From Methylocystis sp. L43 (GTDB lineage: Bacteria > Pseudomonadota > Alphaproteobacteria > Rhizobiales > Beijerinckiaceae): 64,000 bases of DNA. The position numbers were made by a program, and so were the translations under genes. The DNA is taken from positions 124,001 to 188,000 of the forward strand of contig NZ_JADNRA010000036.1 in assembly GCF_015709525.1 (NCBI RefSeq), written 5' to 3'. Shown one piece after another: positions 44,934-53,092 of the stretch (its first letter is position 1; every line of letters starts with the position of its first letter). A model generated the notes under the pieces. It had not been told where the DNA came from. It searched no databases and saw only the letters and a list, made by a program, of their open reading frames with translations.

Positions 44934-45908
44934 CTAATGCTGCATGCCGCCCATGCCGCCGCCCGAATGCGACATGCCGCCCATACCGCCGCCCATCATG
45001 CCGCCGCCCATGCCCCCGCCCATCATGTCGCCCATGGACTTGCCGACCTTCATGATGCCGGTCAGCGTTTCATTTGCGGTCTTCTTCTGCTCATCGCTCA
45101 AACTGGTGAAGAGCGATTCGATCGCAGCCTTCTGGGCGCGCACGACCTCGAGATGGTCGACCATATGGTTCTCCATCATCGTGAGCTTATTCAACACTTC
45201 CGGCTTGGAATGGTCCATGCGCATGTCGGACGCGTCGCATTTTTGCTTCGCCTTTTGCGCCGCAGCGCGCCATGCATCGTCGAAGGCGCTCCAGGCGCCG
45301 GTTTGCGTCGCCGTGAGTTTCAACTCGGCCTTGAGATAGGCGAGCCGCCCATCGACATGTTCTGCGAAGCCGCAGACCATTTTGTTCATCATCCCGCCGC
45401 CGGCATGCGACATGCCGCTCATGCCGTCGGCGGCCTTGCCGCCGTCTTTGCCGCCGCCGTGGCTCATGCCCGACATGCCGCCCATCATCCCGCCCATGCC
45501 GCCGCCGCCCATGCCGCCGCCCATGCCGCCGCCGTGGCTCATGCCCGACATGCCGCCCATGCCGCCGCTCTGGCCGCCGCCTTGGCCCATGCCCGACATG
45601 CCGCCATGATGGCCTGCATGACCTTCGCCGGCCTTGCCCGCTTCGCTCTTCTGCTCGTCGGCCTTGCCGGATTCAGCGCCGCCTGATTGCGCCTTGCCGG
45701 GGTCCGCCCACTGCGCCGGGGCGCTGGCGCCGCCGTGGTCCATTTTGCCATGCTCCATGGCGCCATGGTCCATCTTGTTATGGTCCATGCCGCCGTGTTC
45801 GGCGCCGCCCTGCTGCGCCTGCGCCACCGAGACTCCAGCTGCGAGAAGCAAAGCGGCGGCGCTCGCCGCAAGCAATTTTCCGCGCGATGTTTGTTTTCGC
45901 GTCGTCAT
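44934..45908 (-). CDS. Spy/CpxP-like (LTXXQ) periplasmic protein with Met/His-rich repeats
   Basis: 324 residues preceded by AGGGAGGGCGCC. Signal peptide 1-31. Residues 38-60 are HGGMDHNKMDHGAMEHGKMDHGG-like, an MDH repeat with ligands suited to Cu(I)/Cu(II). Residues 97-176 are Gly/Met/Ser/His repeats (GGMSGMSHGGG). A helical Spy/LTXXQ domain spans about 178-290 with KLTATQTGAW at 197-206 and a second LSDEQ at 270-274. The C-terminus is again Gly/Met-rich. It is likely a periplasmic chaperone or metal buffer. Its opposite neighbour is the multicopper oxidase. The Gly/Met extensions are far longer than in E. coli Spy (about 160 residues). Confidence 0.78.
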   Translation of the reverse strand: MTTRKQTSRGKLLAASAAALLLAAGVSVAQAQQGGAEHGGMDHNKMDHGAMEHGKMDHGGASAPAQWADPGKAQSGGAESGKADEQKSEAGKAGEGHAGHHGGMSGMGQGGGQSGGMGGMSGMSHGGGMGGGMGGGGMGGMMGGMSGMSHGGGKDGGKAADGMSGMSHAGGGMMNKMVCGFAEHVDGRLAYLKAELKLTATQTGAWSAFDDAWRAAAQKAKQKCDASDMRMDHSKPEVLNKLTMMENHMVDHLEVVRAQKAAIESLFTSLSDEQKKTANETLTGIMKVGKSMGDMMGGGMGGGMMGGGMGGMSHSGGGMGGMQH

Positions 45909-46280
45909 GGCGCCCTCCCTTGAAATGTTTGTCGCGATCGCTCCTGTCGTCGCTGGCGCGACGAATCATTGATGGAGCTTCGCGCATGTTGAGCGCCTAA
46001 TCGAGCATCAGGCGCCGTTGAACGTCTGCAACTTTGTCACAGATCAAGCCGTGAGGCGATGGGCGAATCGTCACGCAGCCGCATGAATTTTGAAAGCGAA
46101 CTTTGCTTCTTTTGAACAGATCCCGCGACGCAAAAACGGACAGGCGCAAACCCATCGCGCATCTTTCACTCGGCCACGTCGGTTGCGCAACGCGCGCGAG
46201 GTTCGTTGTCGCAAATTCGTCGCGCTAACTTGCTTTTCTTCGCACAAGCGAAAAACGCCGCTGCGATGCGGCGCAAAGGC
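45909..46280. other. intergenic region, 372 bp
   Basis: Between the start of the Spy-like gene and the 3' end of mfd. The first 150 bp must contain the promoter of the Spy-like gene. A mfd terminator lies at 46251-46273. Short open frames here (for example 46090-46434) lack a ribosome site and family signature and run into mfd antisense. Nothing else was recognised. Confidence 0.5.
46251..46273 (-). terminator. rho-independent terminator of mfd
   Basis: On the minus strand CGCCGC-ATCGCA-GCGGCG is followed directly by five T. It is located 8 bp past the mfd stop codon. Confidence 0.75.
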
Positions 46281-49200
46281 TTACGCGGCCTTCTTCTTCT
46301 CCGCGATCTCGACGAGCGCCCGCAGAATTCGGCGCGTGCCGGCGAGCCGCTGTTTCGTGTTCTCGAACTCGCGGATGAACACCACGCGCATGTCGGGGCG
46401 CACCTTGGCGCTTGACCGCTGCTCCGCGACATAACGCACGAGCCCCGCCGGGTTTGCGAATTTGTCTTCGCGGAACGCGACGATGACGCCCTTGGGGCCG
46501 GCGTCGATCTTTTCGACGTGGGCGCGACGGCAGAGCGCCTTGATCGCGACGATCTCCAGCAATTGTTCCACTTCCGGCGGAATCGGGCCGAAACGGTCGA
46601 TCATCTCGGCGGCGAACGCTTCGATGTCTTGATCCGTTTCGAGCGTCGACAGACGGCGATAGAGCTGCAGGCGCAGCGTGAGGTCGGCGACATAATCTTC
46701 CGGTATCGTCACCGGCGCGCCGATCGCGATCGTCGGCGACCAGGCTTCCTCCTGCGGCTCCTCGATTCCAGCTTTCAACAGCGTGATCGCGTCGGCGAGC
46801 ATCTGCTGATACAGCTCATAGCCCACCTCCCTGATATGTCCCGACTGCTCGTCGCCAAGCAGATTGCCGGCGCCGCGAATGTCGAGATCGTGACTGGCGA
46901 GTTGGAAGCCCGCGCCAAGCGTATCGAGCGACTGCAGCACGTCCAGACGCTTTTGCGCCTGAGGCGTGATCGTGCGGTTGGCGGGCGTCGTGAACAGCGC
47001 ATAAGCGCGCAATTTGGCGCGCCCGACGCGGCCACGCAGCTGATAGAGCTGCGCCAAGCCGAACATATCGGCGCGCCAGACGATCAGCGTATTGGCGCGT
47101 GGGATGTCCAGGCCCGACTCGACGATCGTCGTCGACAGCAGAATGTCGAATTTGCCGTCGCAGAAGGCCGACATCTTGTCCTCGAGTTCGCTCGCGCTCA
47201 TCTGCCCATGCGCCAGGACGAATTTCGACTCAGGCACGTTTTCGCGCAGAAACGCCGCAGCCTCCTCGAGGTCCTCGATGCGCGGACAGACGAAGAAAGC
47301 CTGGCCGCCGCGATAGCGCTCGCGCAGCAGCGCTTCGCGCACAATGAGCGAATCGAAGGGCGAGACGAAGCTGCGCACCGCCAGCCGGTCAACGGGCGGC
47401 GTGGCGATGATCGAAAGCTCGCGCACGCCCGTCATGGCGAGCTGCAGCGTGCGCGGTATCGGCGTCGCCGAGAGCGTCAGAACATGCACCTCGGCGCGCA
47501 ATTCTTTCAGCCGCTCCTTGTGGCCGACGCCGAAATGCTGCTCCTCGTCGATGATGACGAGTCCCAGATCCTTAAAGCTCACCGTCTTGCCAAGCACGGC
47601 ATGCGTGCCGATCAAGATTTCGATTCGGCCGTCGGCGAGGTCCTTCTTCGTCTCGCGCGTTTCCGCGGCGCCCACCATCCGCGACAATCGTCCGATGCGC
47701 ACCGGCAGGCCCGCAAAGCGCTCGGTGAACGTCTTGTAGTGCTGGCGCGCAAGCAAGGTGGTCGGCGCGACGACGGCCACCTGCTTGCCATTGATGGCGG
47801 CGCAGAAGGCGGCGCGCAGCGCGACCTCGGTCTTGCCAAAACCAACGTCGCCGCAAACCAGTCGGTCCATCGGCCGGCCGGCGGCGAGATCATCGAGCGT
47901 CGCGTCGATGGCGGCGAGCTGATCCTCGGTTTCGTCATAAGGAAAGCGCGCGCAGAATTCGTCGTAGAGTCCTTCCGGCGGAACGAGCTTCGGCGCCTCG
48001 CGCAGCTGCCGCTGCGCCGCAATTTCGATGAGCCCTTTCGCCATTTCGCGGATGCGATTCTTCATCCTCGACTTGCGCGACTGCCAGCCGGCGCCGCCAA
48101 GGCGATCGAGCTGCGCTTCGGCGTCCTCGCCGCCGTAGCGCGTCAAGAGTTCGATGTTTTCGACCGGCAGATAGAGCTTGTCGCCGCCGGCGTAGTGGAG
48201 TTCGAGGCAATCATGCGGCGCGCCGGCGGCGGAGATCGTTTCGAGGCCGATGAAACGGCCGATGCCGTGATCGACATGCACGACGAGATCGCCGGCGGCG
48301 AGCGCGGCGACTTCGCCGAGAAGATTTTCGCTGGGCTTGCGTTTGCGGCGGCGACGAACGAAGCGGTCGCCAAGAATGTCCTGCTCGCCCAGAACCGCGT
48401 AGGCATCCGTTTCGAAGCCGTGTTCGATCCCGAGAACGGCTATGGAGACGGCCTTCGACAAGGCCTGTGGAAGCGACGCGACGCGCGGCAAGTCGGGCAA
48501 GCCGTGTTCCGCGAGCACATGGCCGAGCCGCTCGCAGGAGCCCTCGGACCAGCCGGTGACGATGACCGTTCTGCCCGCGTCGCGCAGCGCCTCGACATGG
48601 TCCGCGGCCGCCTGGAAGACATTGACGTCGGGCGTGTTGCGCTCGGGCGCAAAGTCGCGGCCGGGCCGCGCGCCGCAATCGATGACTTTCTCGCCCTCAT
48701 GCGCCGCGAAAGGAGAGAATTGCGCCGCCGCGCGCCGCTCGATGGCCGCGCGCCATTCCTCGAGCGACAGATAGAGCGCGCGCGGTTCGAGCGGCTTGTA
48801 GTTTGAGGCGGCGGGATCGAGATCATGCGCATGTTTGCGCGCGTCGTAATAATCCTCGATCTGCTTAACGCGCTCCGCCGCCGCATCCTCGACAAGCGGA
48901 TCGAGCACGACAGGCGCCTCGCCCAGATAGTCGAAGAGCGTATCCATCCGCTCATAGAACAGCGGCAGCCAATGCTCCATGCCGTGGAAACGCCGGCCTT
49001 CGCTGACAGCCTCATAAAGGGCGTCGCCGCGCGTCTGCCCGCCAAAGCGCGCGGCGTAGGACTGCCGGAAGCGGCGCATCGTCTCGCTCGTCAGCCGCAA
49101 TTCGCTCATCGGCGTCAGGTCGAGCGAACGAAGCTGCCCCGTCGCGCGTTGCGTATCGGGGTCGAACGAGCGGATCGACTCGAGCGTTTCGCCAAAGAAA

Positions 49201-49820
49201 TCGAGACGGATCGGGGCCGGCAGCCCCGGCGGATAAAGATCGACAATGCCGCCGCGCTGCGCATATTCGCCGGTCTCGCGCACGGTGCTCGCGCGCAGAT
49301 AGCCGTTCGACTCGAGCCAAAGCGCCAGTTCGTCGAGCTTCACGACATTGCCGGGCGCGGCGGCGAAGCTTTCCGCGGCGACCATCTTTTGCGGCGGAAC
49401 GCGCTGCAACAGGCAGTCGACGGTGGTCGTGACGACGCGCGGACGTTCGAATGAGGATTTTGCGCGCGTGAGACGCGAAAGCGCCGTCATCCGCCGCGCC
49501 ACGACGCCCGCATGCGGCGACACGCGATCGTAGGGCTGGCAGTCCCATCCCGGAATGTCGAGGATTTCGACGTCGGGATTGGCGAAACGCAGCGCTGTGC
49601 GAAAGGCCGCCGACCGCGCGCCGTCGCGCGCGACATGCACGAAAACCGCCGCGTGTCCTTCCGAATCGCGCGCGAGCGCGCGCGCAAGATCGGCGCTGAC
49701 GAAAGCGTCGAAGCCGTCCGGCGCATGGGCGAAAATCAGCCTTTCGCCTTTGACGAGGCCGGTGCGGGCCGCTTGAAGTCCCGCCGCCGCTTTCTTGAGC
49801 TTTGTCGCGGCGGCGCTCAA
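46281..49820 (-). CDS. mfd: transcription-repair coupling factor Mfd
   Basis: 1,179 residues. The UvrB-homology module (GERLIFAHAPDGFDAFVSAD at the N-terminus, then PGWDCQPYDRVSPHAGVVA), the RNA polymerase-interacting domain (LVVHVDHGIGRFIGLETI, about 505) and the helicase motor are all visible. Motor motifs are VCGDVGFGKTEVALRAAF (about 650), LVIIDEEQHFGVGHKERL (about 757) and TIVESGLDIPRANTLIVWRA. A TRG-type C-terminal module ends it. Mfd removes RNA polymerase stalled at lesions and recruits UvrA. Its start overlaps the stop of sdhE by four bases, a coupling conserved in Rhizobiales. Confidence 0.97.
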   Translation of the reverse strand: MSAAATKLKKAAAGLQAARTGLVKGERLIFAHAPDGFDAFVSADLARALARDSEGHAAVFVHVARDGARSAAFRTALRFANPDVEILDIPGWDCQPYDRVSPHAGVVARRMTALSRLTRAKSSFERPRVVTTTVDCLLQRVPPQKMVAAESFAAAPGNVVKLDELALWLESNGYLRASTVRETGEYAQRGGIVDLYPPGLPAPIRLDFFGETLESIRSFDPDTQRATGQLRSLDLTPMSELRLTSETMRRFRQSYAARFGGQTRGDALYEAVSEGRRFHGMEHWLPLFYERMDTLFDYLGEAPVVLDPLVEDAAAERVKQIEDYYDARKHAHDLDPAASNYKPLEPRALYLSLEEWRAAIERRAAAQFSPFAAHEGEKVIDCGARPGRDFAPERNTPDVNVFQAAADHVEALRDAGRTVIVTGWSEGSCERLGHVLAEHGLPDLPRVASLPQALSKAVSIAVLGIEHGFETDAYAVLGEQDILGDRFVRRRRKRKPSENLLGEVAALAAGDLVVHVDHGIGRFIGLETISAAGAPHDCLELHYAGGDKLYLPVENIELLTRYGGEDAEAQLDRLGGAGWQSRKSRMKNRIREMAKGLIEIAAQRQLREAPKLVPPEGLYDEFCARFPYDETEDQLAAIDATLDDLAAGRPMDRLVCGDVGFGKTEVALRAAFCAAINGKQVAVVAPTTLLARQHYKTFTERFAGLPVRIGRLSRMVGAAETRETKKDLADGRIEILIGTHAVLGKTVSFKDLGLVIIDEEQHFGVGHKERLKELRAEVHVLTLSATPIPRTLQLAMTGVRELSIIATPPVDRLAVRSFVSPFDSLIVREALLRERYRGGQAFFVCPRIEDLEEAAAFLRENVPESKFVLAHGQMSASELEDKMSAFCDGKFDILLSTTIVESGLDIPRANTLIVWRADMFGLAQLYQLRGRVGRAKLRAYALFTTPANRTITPQAQKRLDVLQSLDTLGAGFQLASHDLDIRGAGNLLGDEQSGHIREVGYELYQQMLADAITLLKAGIEEPQEEAWSPTIAIGAPVTIPEDYVADLTLRLQLYRRLSTLETDQDIEAFAAEMIDRFGPIPPEVEQLLEIVAIKALCRRAHVEKIDAGPKGVIVAFREDKFANPAGLVRYVAEQRSSAKVRPDMRVVFIREFENTKQRLAGTRRILRALVEIAEKKKAA

Positions 49821-50089
49821 TGGATCGGCCCGTCGTGTTGGTGAAAGGCGATGATCTGCCGGAGAAGCAACGTGTCATGCTCGGCCGGCGGCTGTTCAGC
49901 CCCCGACAGCCACCGGAACACCGCGGCGTCCGGCAGGTCGAGCAGAGTCTCGAGTTCGTCAAGCGCCTGCGCGGGAAGCGTCTCGACGCGCGCGTCGACG
50001 AAGCCTCCCAACAGGATGTCCATCTCGCGCATGCCTCGCCGCCAGGCGCGCACCCGGATGCGCCGCCTGCGCATGTCGTCGTCCAACAT
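49817..50089 (-). CDS. sdhE: FAD assembly factor SdhE
   Basis: 90 residues. RIRVRAWRRGMREMDILLGG carries the RGxxE motif required for covalent flavinylation of SdhA, and the four-to-five-helix small fold (LDELETLLDLPDAAVFRWLS) matches SdhE/SDHAF2. An ATG further downstream (RRR RIRVRAW region, residue 6) is possible. Its stop overlaps the mfd start (ATGA). The usual recG neighbour is not found upstream; the tRNA-Asp gene lies about 200 bp away instead. Confidence 0.92.
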   Translation of the reverse strand: MLDDDMRRRRIRVRAWRRGMREMDILLGGFVDARVETLPAQALDELETLLDLPDAAVFRWLSGAEQPPAEHDTLLLRQIIAFHQHDGPIH

Positions 50090-50287
50090 CTGTCTCCTTA
50101 TATGGCGCGAGGCTTAATGCAGGCGCAAAGGAAAGGCAAAGGAAGGTCAGGGAAAGACGCCAGCAGCCGGCCGCTCGCACGGCGTGCCCCGGCGCCGCGG
50201 CGCTTCGTCTGAGGTCCGCGACAGCGAAGTTCCTTGACCTCTAGATGCGGCTGCGCTATCTGGCGCCTCTCGCGTGCGCGCGCTCGC

Positions 50288-50364
<77 letters not shown>

Positions 50365-50680
50365 TCCTTCCATAGCATAGAGAAACCTCGCACATCGTCG
50401 GTCCGGCGCTTTTCGCGATCGTTCAAAAATCAGCGCGCTTTGTTCTGATCGCTCGCTCACGCAGCGCACGCCGTCACGGGCCGATCGAGTCTGCAAGCTT
50501 TCGATTGAGCGCGACGGAATTCATGGAATTTCCTCGCTGGAGCGCTGAACGAGGACGCCGAAAGCCTCGGACTCTGCAGGACAAAGCTCCCCCTCTCACC
50601 CTCGCGCCCGGAACAAGATAACTGCTGTCGCGTTAGGCGTGCTCGGGGGGCTCCTCACACGAGGACCTGGAGATTTTGGG
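50365..50680. other. intergenic region, about 316 bp
   Basis: Between tRNA-Asp and the glycine-rich secreted protein. No open frame with a ribosome site, repeat or clear hairpin was found. The right half should contain the promoter of the gene at 50681 (GGAG precedes its ATG). Confidence 0.4.
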
Positions 50681-51043
50681 ATGAAAAACTCACGCAAGTT
50701 ACTCACGACAGCGCTCGCCGCCACCATGCTCGTCGGCGCGTTGTCGGTCGCCACCCCGGCCTCGGCGTGGAGCCGTTGGGGTGGGGGCGGCGGATGGGGC
50801 CGCCAGGCTTGGGGCGGCGGCGGATTTGGCCGCAACTGGGGTTACGGTGGCGGTTGGGGCCGCGGGGGCTATTGGGGCTCAGGCGCCGGGCTGGGGCTCG
50901 GCGTGGCGGGCTTGGCCACCGGCCTCGCGCTCGGCGCGGCGACGAGCCCGTACGGCTATGGCTACCCTGGCTACTATGGCGCGGCCACTCCCGGCTATTA
51001 CGGCGCCGCCGTCCCCGCCTACGGCGGCTGCACGTGCTGGTAA
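50681..51043 (+). CDS. secreted glycine/tyrosine/tryptophan-rich protein
   Basis: 120 residues from the ATG at 50681. Signal peptide ending ATPASA (about 30). The mature part is rich in Gly, Trp and Tyr: WSRWGGGGGWGRQAWGGGGF and YGYGYPGYYGAATPGYYGAA. Between them is a glycine-zipper helix (GLGLGVAGLATGLALGAA). It ends GGCTCW with two Cys. This is a common rhizobial envelope-protein type with no known function. It stands alone, 280 bp upstream of the DUF2254 gene. Confidence 0.7.
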   Translation: MKNSRKLLTTALAATMLVGALSVATPASAWSRWGGGGGWGRQAWGGGGFGRNWGYGGGWGRGGYWGSGAGLGLGVAGLATGLALGAATSPYGYGYPGYYGAATPGYYGAAVPAYGGCTCW

Positions 51044-51326
51044 GCGTTTCAACTCCAAGCTGGTTGAATTGAGGTCTGAATAGTAAGACGGTGCAGCTGC
51101 GCAATGCGCGGCTGCATTCCAGCGCGAATGCGCCAGTGCGTCACCCCTCTCCGCCATACTGCTCCCGGTAAAGCGTACGGCTCCCAAAGGACCGCCTGCC
51201 TATACTCCTGGCCGCTGCGGCGCCCCTTAACAGGCCCTCTCGCCTGAAATAGCCTGCTGTGGCTCGGCGGCTGCCGCGCGCTATTTCCCTCTTGAGCTTC
51301 GACGCGGCGCTTCAGAGGGAATTGGC

Positions 51327-52613
51327 ATGCAAAGCAAGTGGGCCTGGCGGCTGTCCCATTTCTTCCAGCAACTCTGGGTGCGGGTGACGCTCTACGCGAT
51401 CGTCGGCTGCGTCACGGCCTTCGCCGCCTTCCTGCTGCGCACCTATGTGCCGGAATGGATCGACCAGGAGCTCGGCGCCGACGCCCTCGAAAGCGTGCTG
51501 ACGATACTGGCCTCCTCGATGCTGGCGGTATCGACCTTCTCACTGGGCATCATGGCGGCCGCGATCGCGAGCGCCGCATCGAGCGCGACGCCGCGCGCAA
51601 TACAGCTTCTGCTCGAAGAGAAGACCTCTCAAAAGGTCATCGCGACTTTTCTTGGCGCATTCGTCTTCAGCCTCGTTGGAATCGTCACGCTCAATATGGG
51701 AATCTACGGCGGCGCCGGACGGCTTCTGCTGTTCTTCGTCACGCTTGTGCTCATCGCGCTGATGTTCTGGAATTTCATTCGCTGGATCGATCTGCTGCGC
51801 GTCTTCGGCCGCTTTTCGGACCTTCTGCCGCGGGTGGAGAAGGCGACCGCCGAAGCGCTCGAGGAGCGGCTCGAATCGCCATACCTCGGATGTAACCCCT
51901 CGATCGAGCCTCCGCCCGAAAACGCGACGCCGATCCATGCGGAGCGGCCGGGCTATGTCCTGCACATGGACCTCACGGCGGCGCAGGAAGTGGCGGAAGA
52001 GACAGGCGCGACCGTGTGGATAGAGGTGAACCCCGGCTCCTTCGCGCTTCGCACCAAGCCCCTGTGTTACGTCGCATGTCCGAACATCGAGCAAGAGCGG
52101 CTCAAGGAGCTGACGGAGACTCTGCGAGGCGTTTTTTCCGTCGGCGACAATCGAACCTTCGAGCAGGATCCCCGATTTGGCCTGATCGTGCTTAGCGAAA
52201 TCGCTTCGCGCGCGCTCTCGCCGGCGATCAATGATCCCGGCACGGCGATCGACGTGCTCACGCGGGGCGCGCGCCTGCTCGCTCTATGGGAGACCCGCAG
52301 CGAAGCGGAAGTGAACTTTCCCAACATCTATCTGCCGCCCCTCGACATCGGCGACATGTTCGAGGATTTCTTTCGCCCCATCGCGCGCGACGGCGCCGCC
52401 TTGGTCGAAGTGCAGATCTGGCTGCAGAAAATCCTGCTCGGTCTGGCGCGCGATGATGAAACGACCTTCGGCAAGGCCGCCCTCCGCCAGTCCGCGGACG
52501 CCCTGGCGCGCGCGGAAGCAAAACTGACCCTCGAGTCGGAAAAGCAGCAGATACGCGCGCTCGCTGCACAGATCGACGAGGCCGCCCGCTTCGTCGAGGC
52601 GCCGACGATCTGA
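51327..52613 (+). CDS. DUF2254 domain-containing membrane protein
   Basis: 428 residues. The first 160 residues have four hydrophobic segments (about 17-38, 54-82, 108-128, 134-155), with SMLAVSTFSLGIMAAAIASA as the family hallmark, and the rest is soluble. LIVLSEIASRALSPAINDPG, followed by TAIDVL, near 295 is the second DUF2254 block. The family is of unknown function. Upstream 51044-51326 (283 bp) holds the promoter and nothing else recognisable. Confidence 0.9.
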   Translation: MQSKWAWRLSHFFQQLWVRVTLYAIVGCVTAFAAFLLRTYVPEWIDQELGADALESVLTILASSMLAVSTFSLGIMAAAIASAASSATPRAIQLLLEEKTSQKVIATFLGAFVFSLVGIVTLNMGIYGGAGRLLLFFVTLVLIALMFWNFIRWIDLLRVFGRFSDLLPRVEKATAEALEERLESPYLGCNPSIEPPPENATPIHAERPGYVLHMDLTAAQEVAEETGATVWIEVNPGSFALRTKPLCYVACPNIEQERLKELTETLRGVFSVGDNRTFEQDPRFGLIVLSEIASRALSPAINDPGTAIDVLTRGARLLALWETRSEAEVNFPNIYLPPLDIGDMFEDFFRPIARDGAALVEVQIWLQKILLGLARDDETTFGKAALRQSADALARAEAKLTLESEKQQIRALAAQIDEAARFVEAPTI

Positions 52614-52618
52614 CAGGC

Positions 52619-52810
52619 TCAGCGAACGTCGATCTCGCTTTCGACGATATGATTGAGCGGCGTGCCTTCCGCCGTCAGCGCCATGCGCAGCTTCAAACGG
52701 CCGTTATCGACCTTGTGCTCGCGCACGATTCGCTCGATCTCGCGCTGCGAGGTGACGCCCACTTCCTTGAGGAACTTTCGAACGGCCATATTGAAAGCGT
52801 CTTCGTCCAT
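52619..52810 (-). CDS. DUF6494 family protein
   Basis: 63 residues from the ATG at 52810 (AGGGAG upstream). MDEDAFNMAVRKFLKEVGVT then SQREIERIVREHKVDNGRLK matches the small cytoplasmic DUF6494 family, whose function is unknown. It is tail-to-tail with the DUF2254 gene (5 bp between stop codons). Confidence 0.75.
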   Translation of the reverse strand: MDEDAFNMAVRKFLKEVGVTSQREIERIVREHKVDNGRLKLRMALTAEGTPLNHIVESEIDVR

Positions 52811-52874
52811 CGCCCGGCTCCCTAGCTTACGTAAGAATAGATAGGACACGGAGAGGCGGCGTCATGCATGGAAG

Positions 52875-53051
52875 GCCCCCACCCGGTTCGCTTCGCGAAC
52901 CACCCTCCCCACAAGGGGGAGGGATTGGCGCTGCATCAGCGTCGCGCGTAACGGACGAACACGAAATTGCATTAACTCATCAAGGAGAGACGACGGCCTT
53001 CGTGTTCGATCACCTCCCCCTTGCGCGGCACAAGCCGCGCCGGGTGGGGGC
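52875..53051. repeat. REP-like inverted pair downstream of methylmalonyl-CoA mutase
   Basis: Unit 1 at 52875-52923 (GCCCCCACCCGGTTCGCTTC, ending CTCCCCACAAGGGGGAGGG) and inverse unit 2 at 53011-53051 (CACCTCCCCCTTGCGCGGCA, ending CCGGGTGGGGGC). Both belong to the CCCCACCC..GGGTGGGG class common in Rhizobiales. Together with adjoining spacer they fill the gap between the DUF6494 gene and the mutase stop. Confidence 0.7.
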
Positions 53052-53092
53052 GCCTACCGGCCTTCAATCACCCCCTGGAGATGCATGCTCGG

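Noticed and set aside
44384-45620. Regular GGCATG repeats as a CRISPR-like array
   Set aside because: The units are contiguous, irregular and in coding frame, without spacers; they encode Gly-Met protein repeats.
46518-48806. 762-codon open frame on the plus strand
   Set aside because: Antisense shadow of mfd with shadow-type composition.
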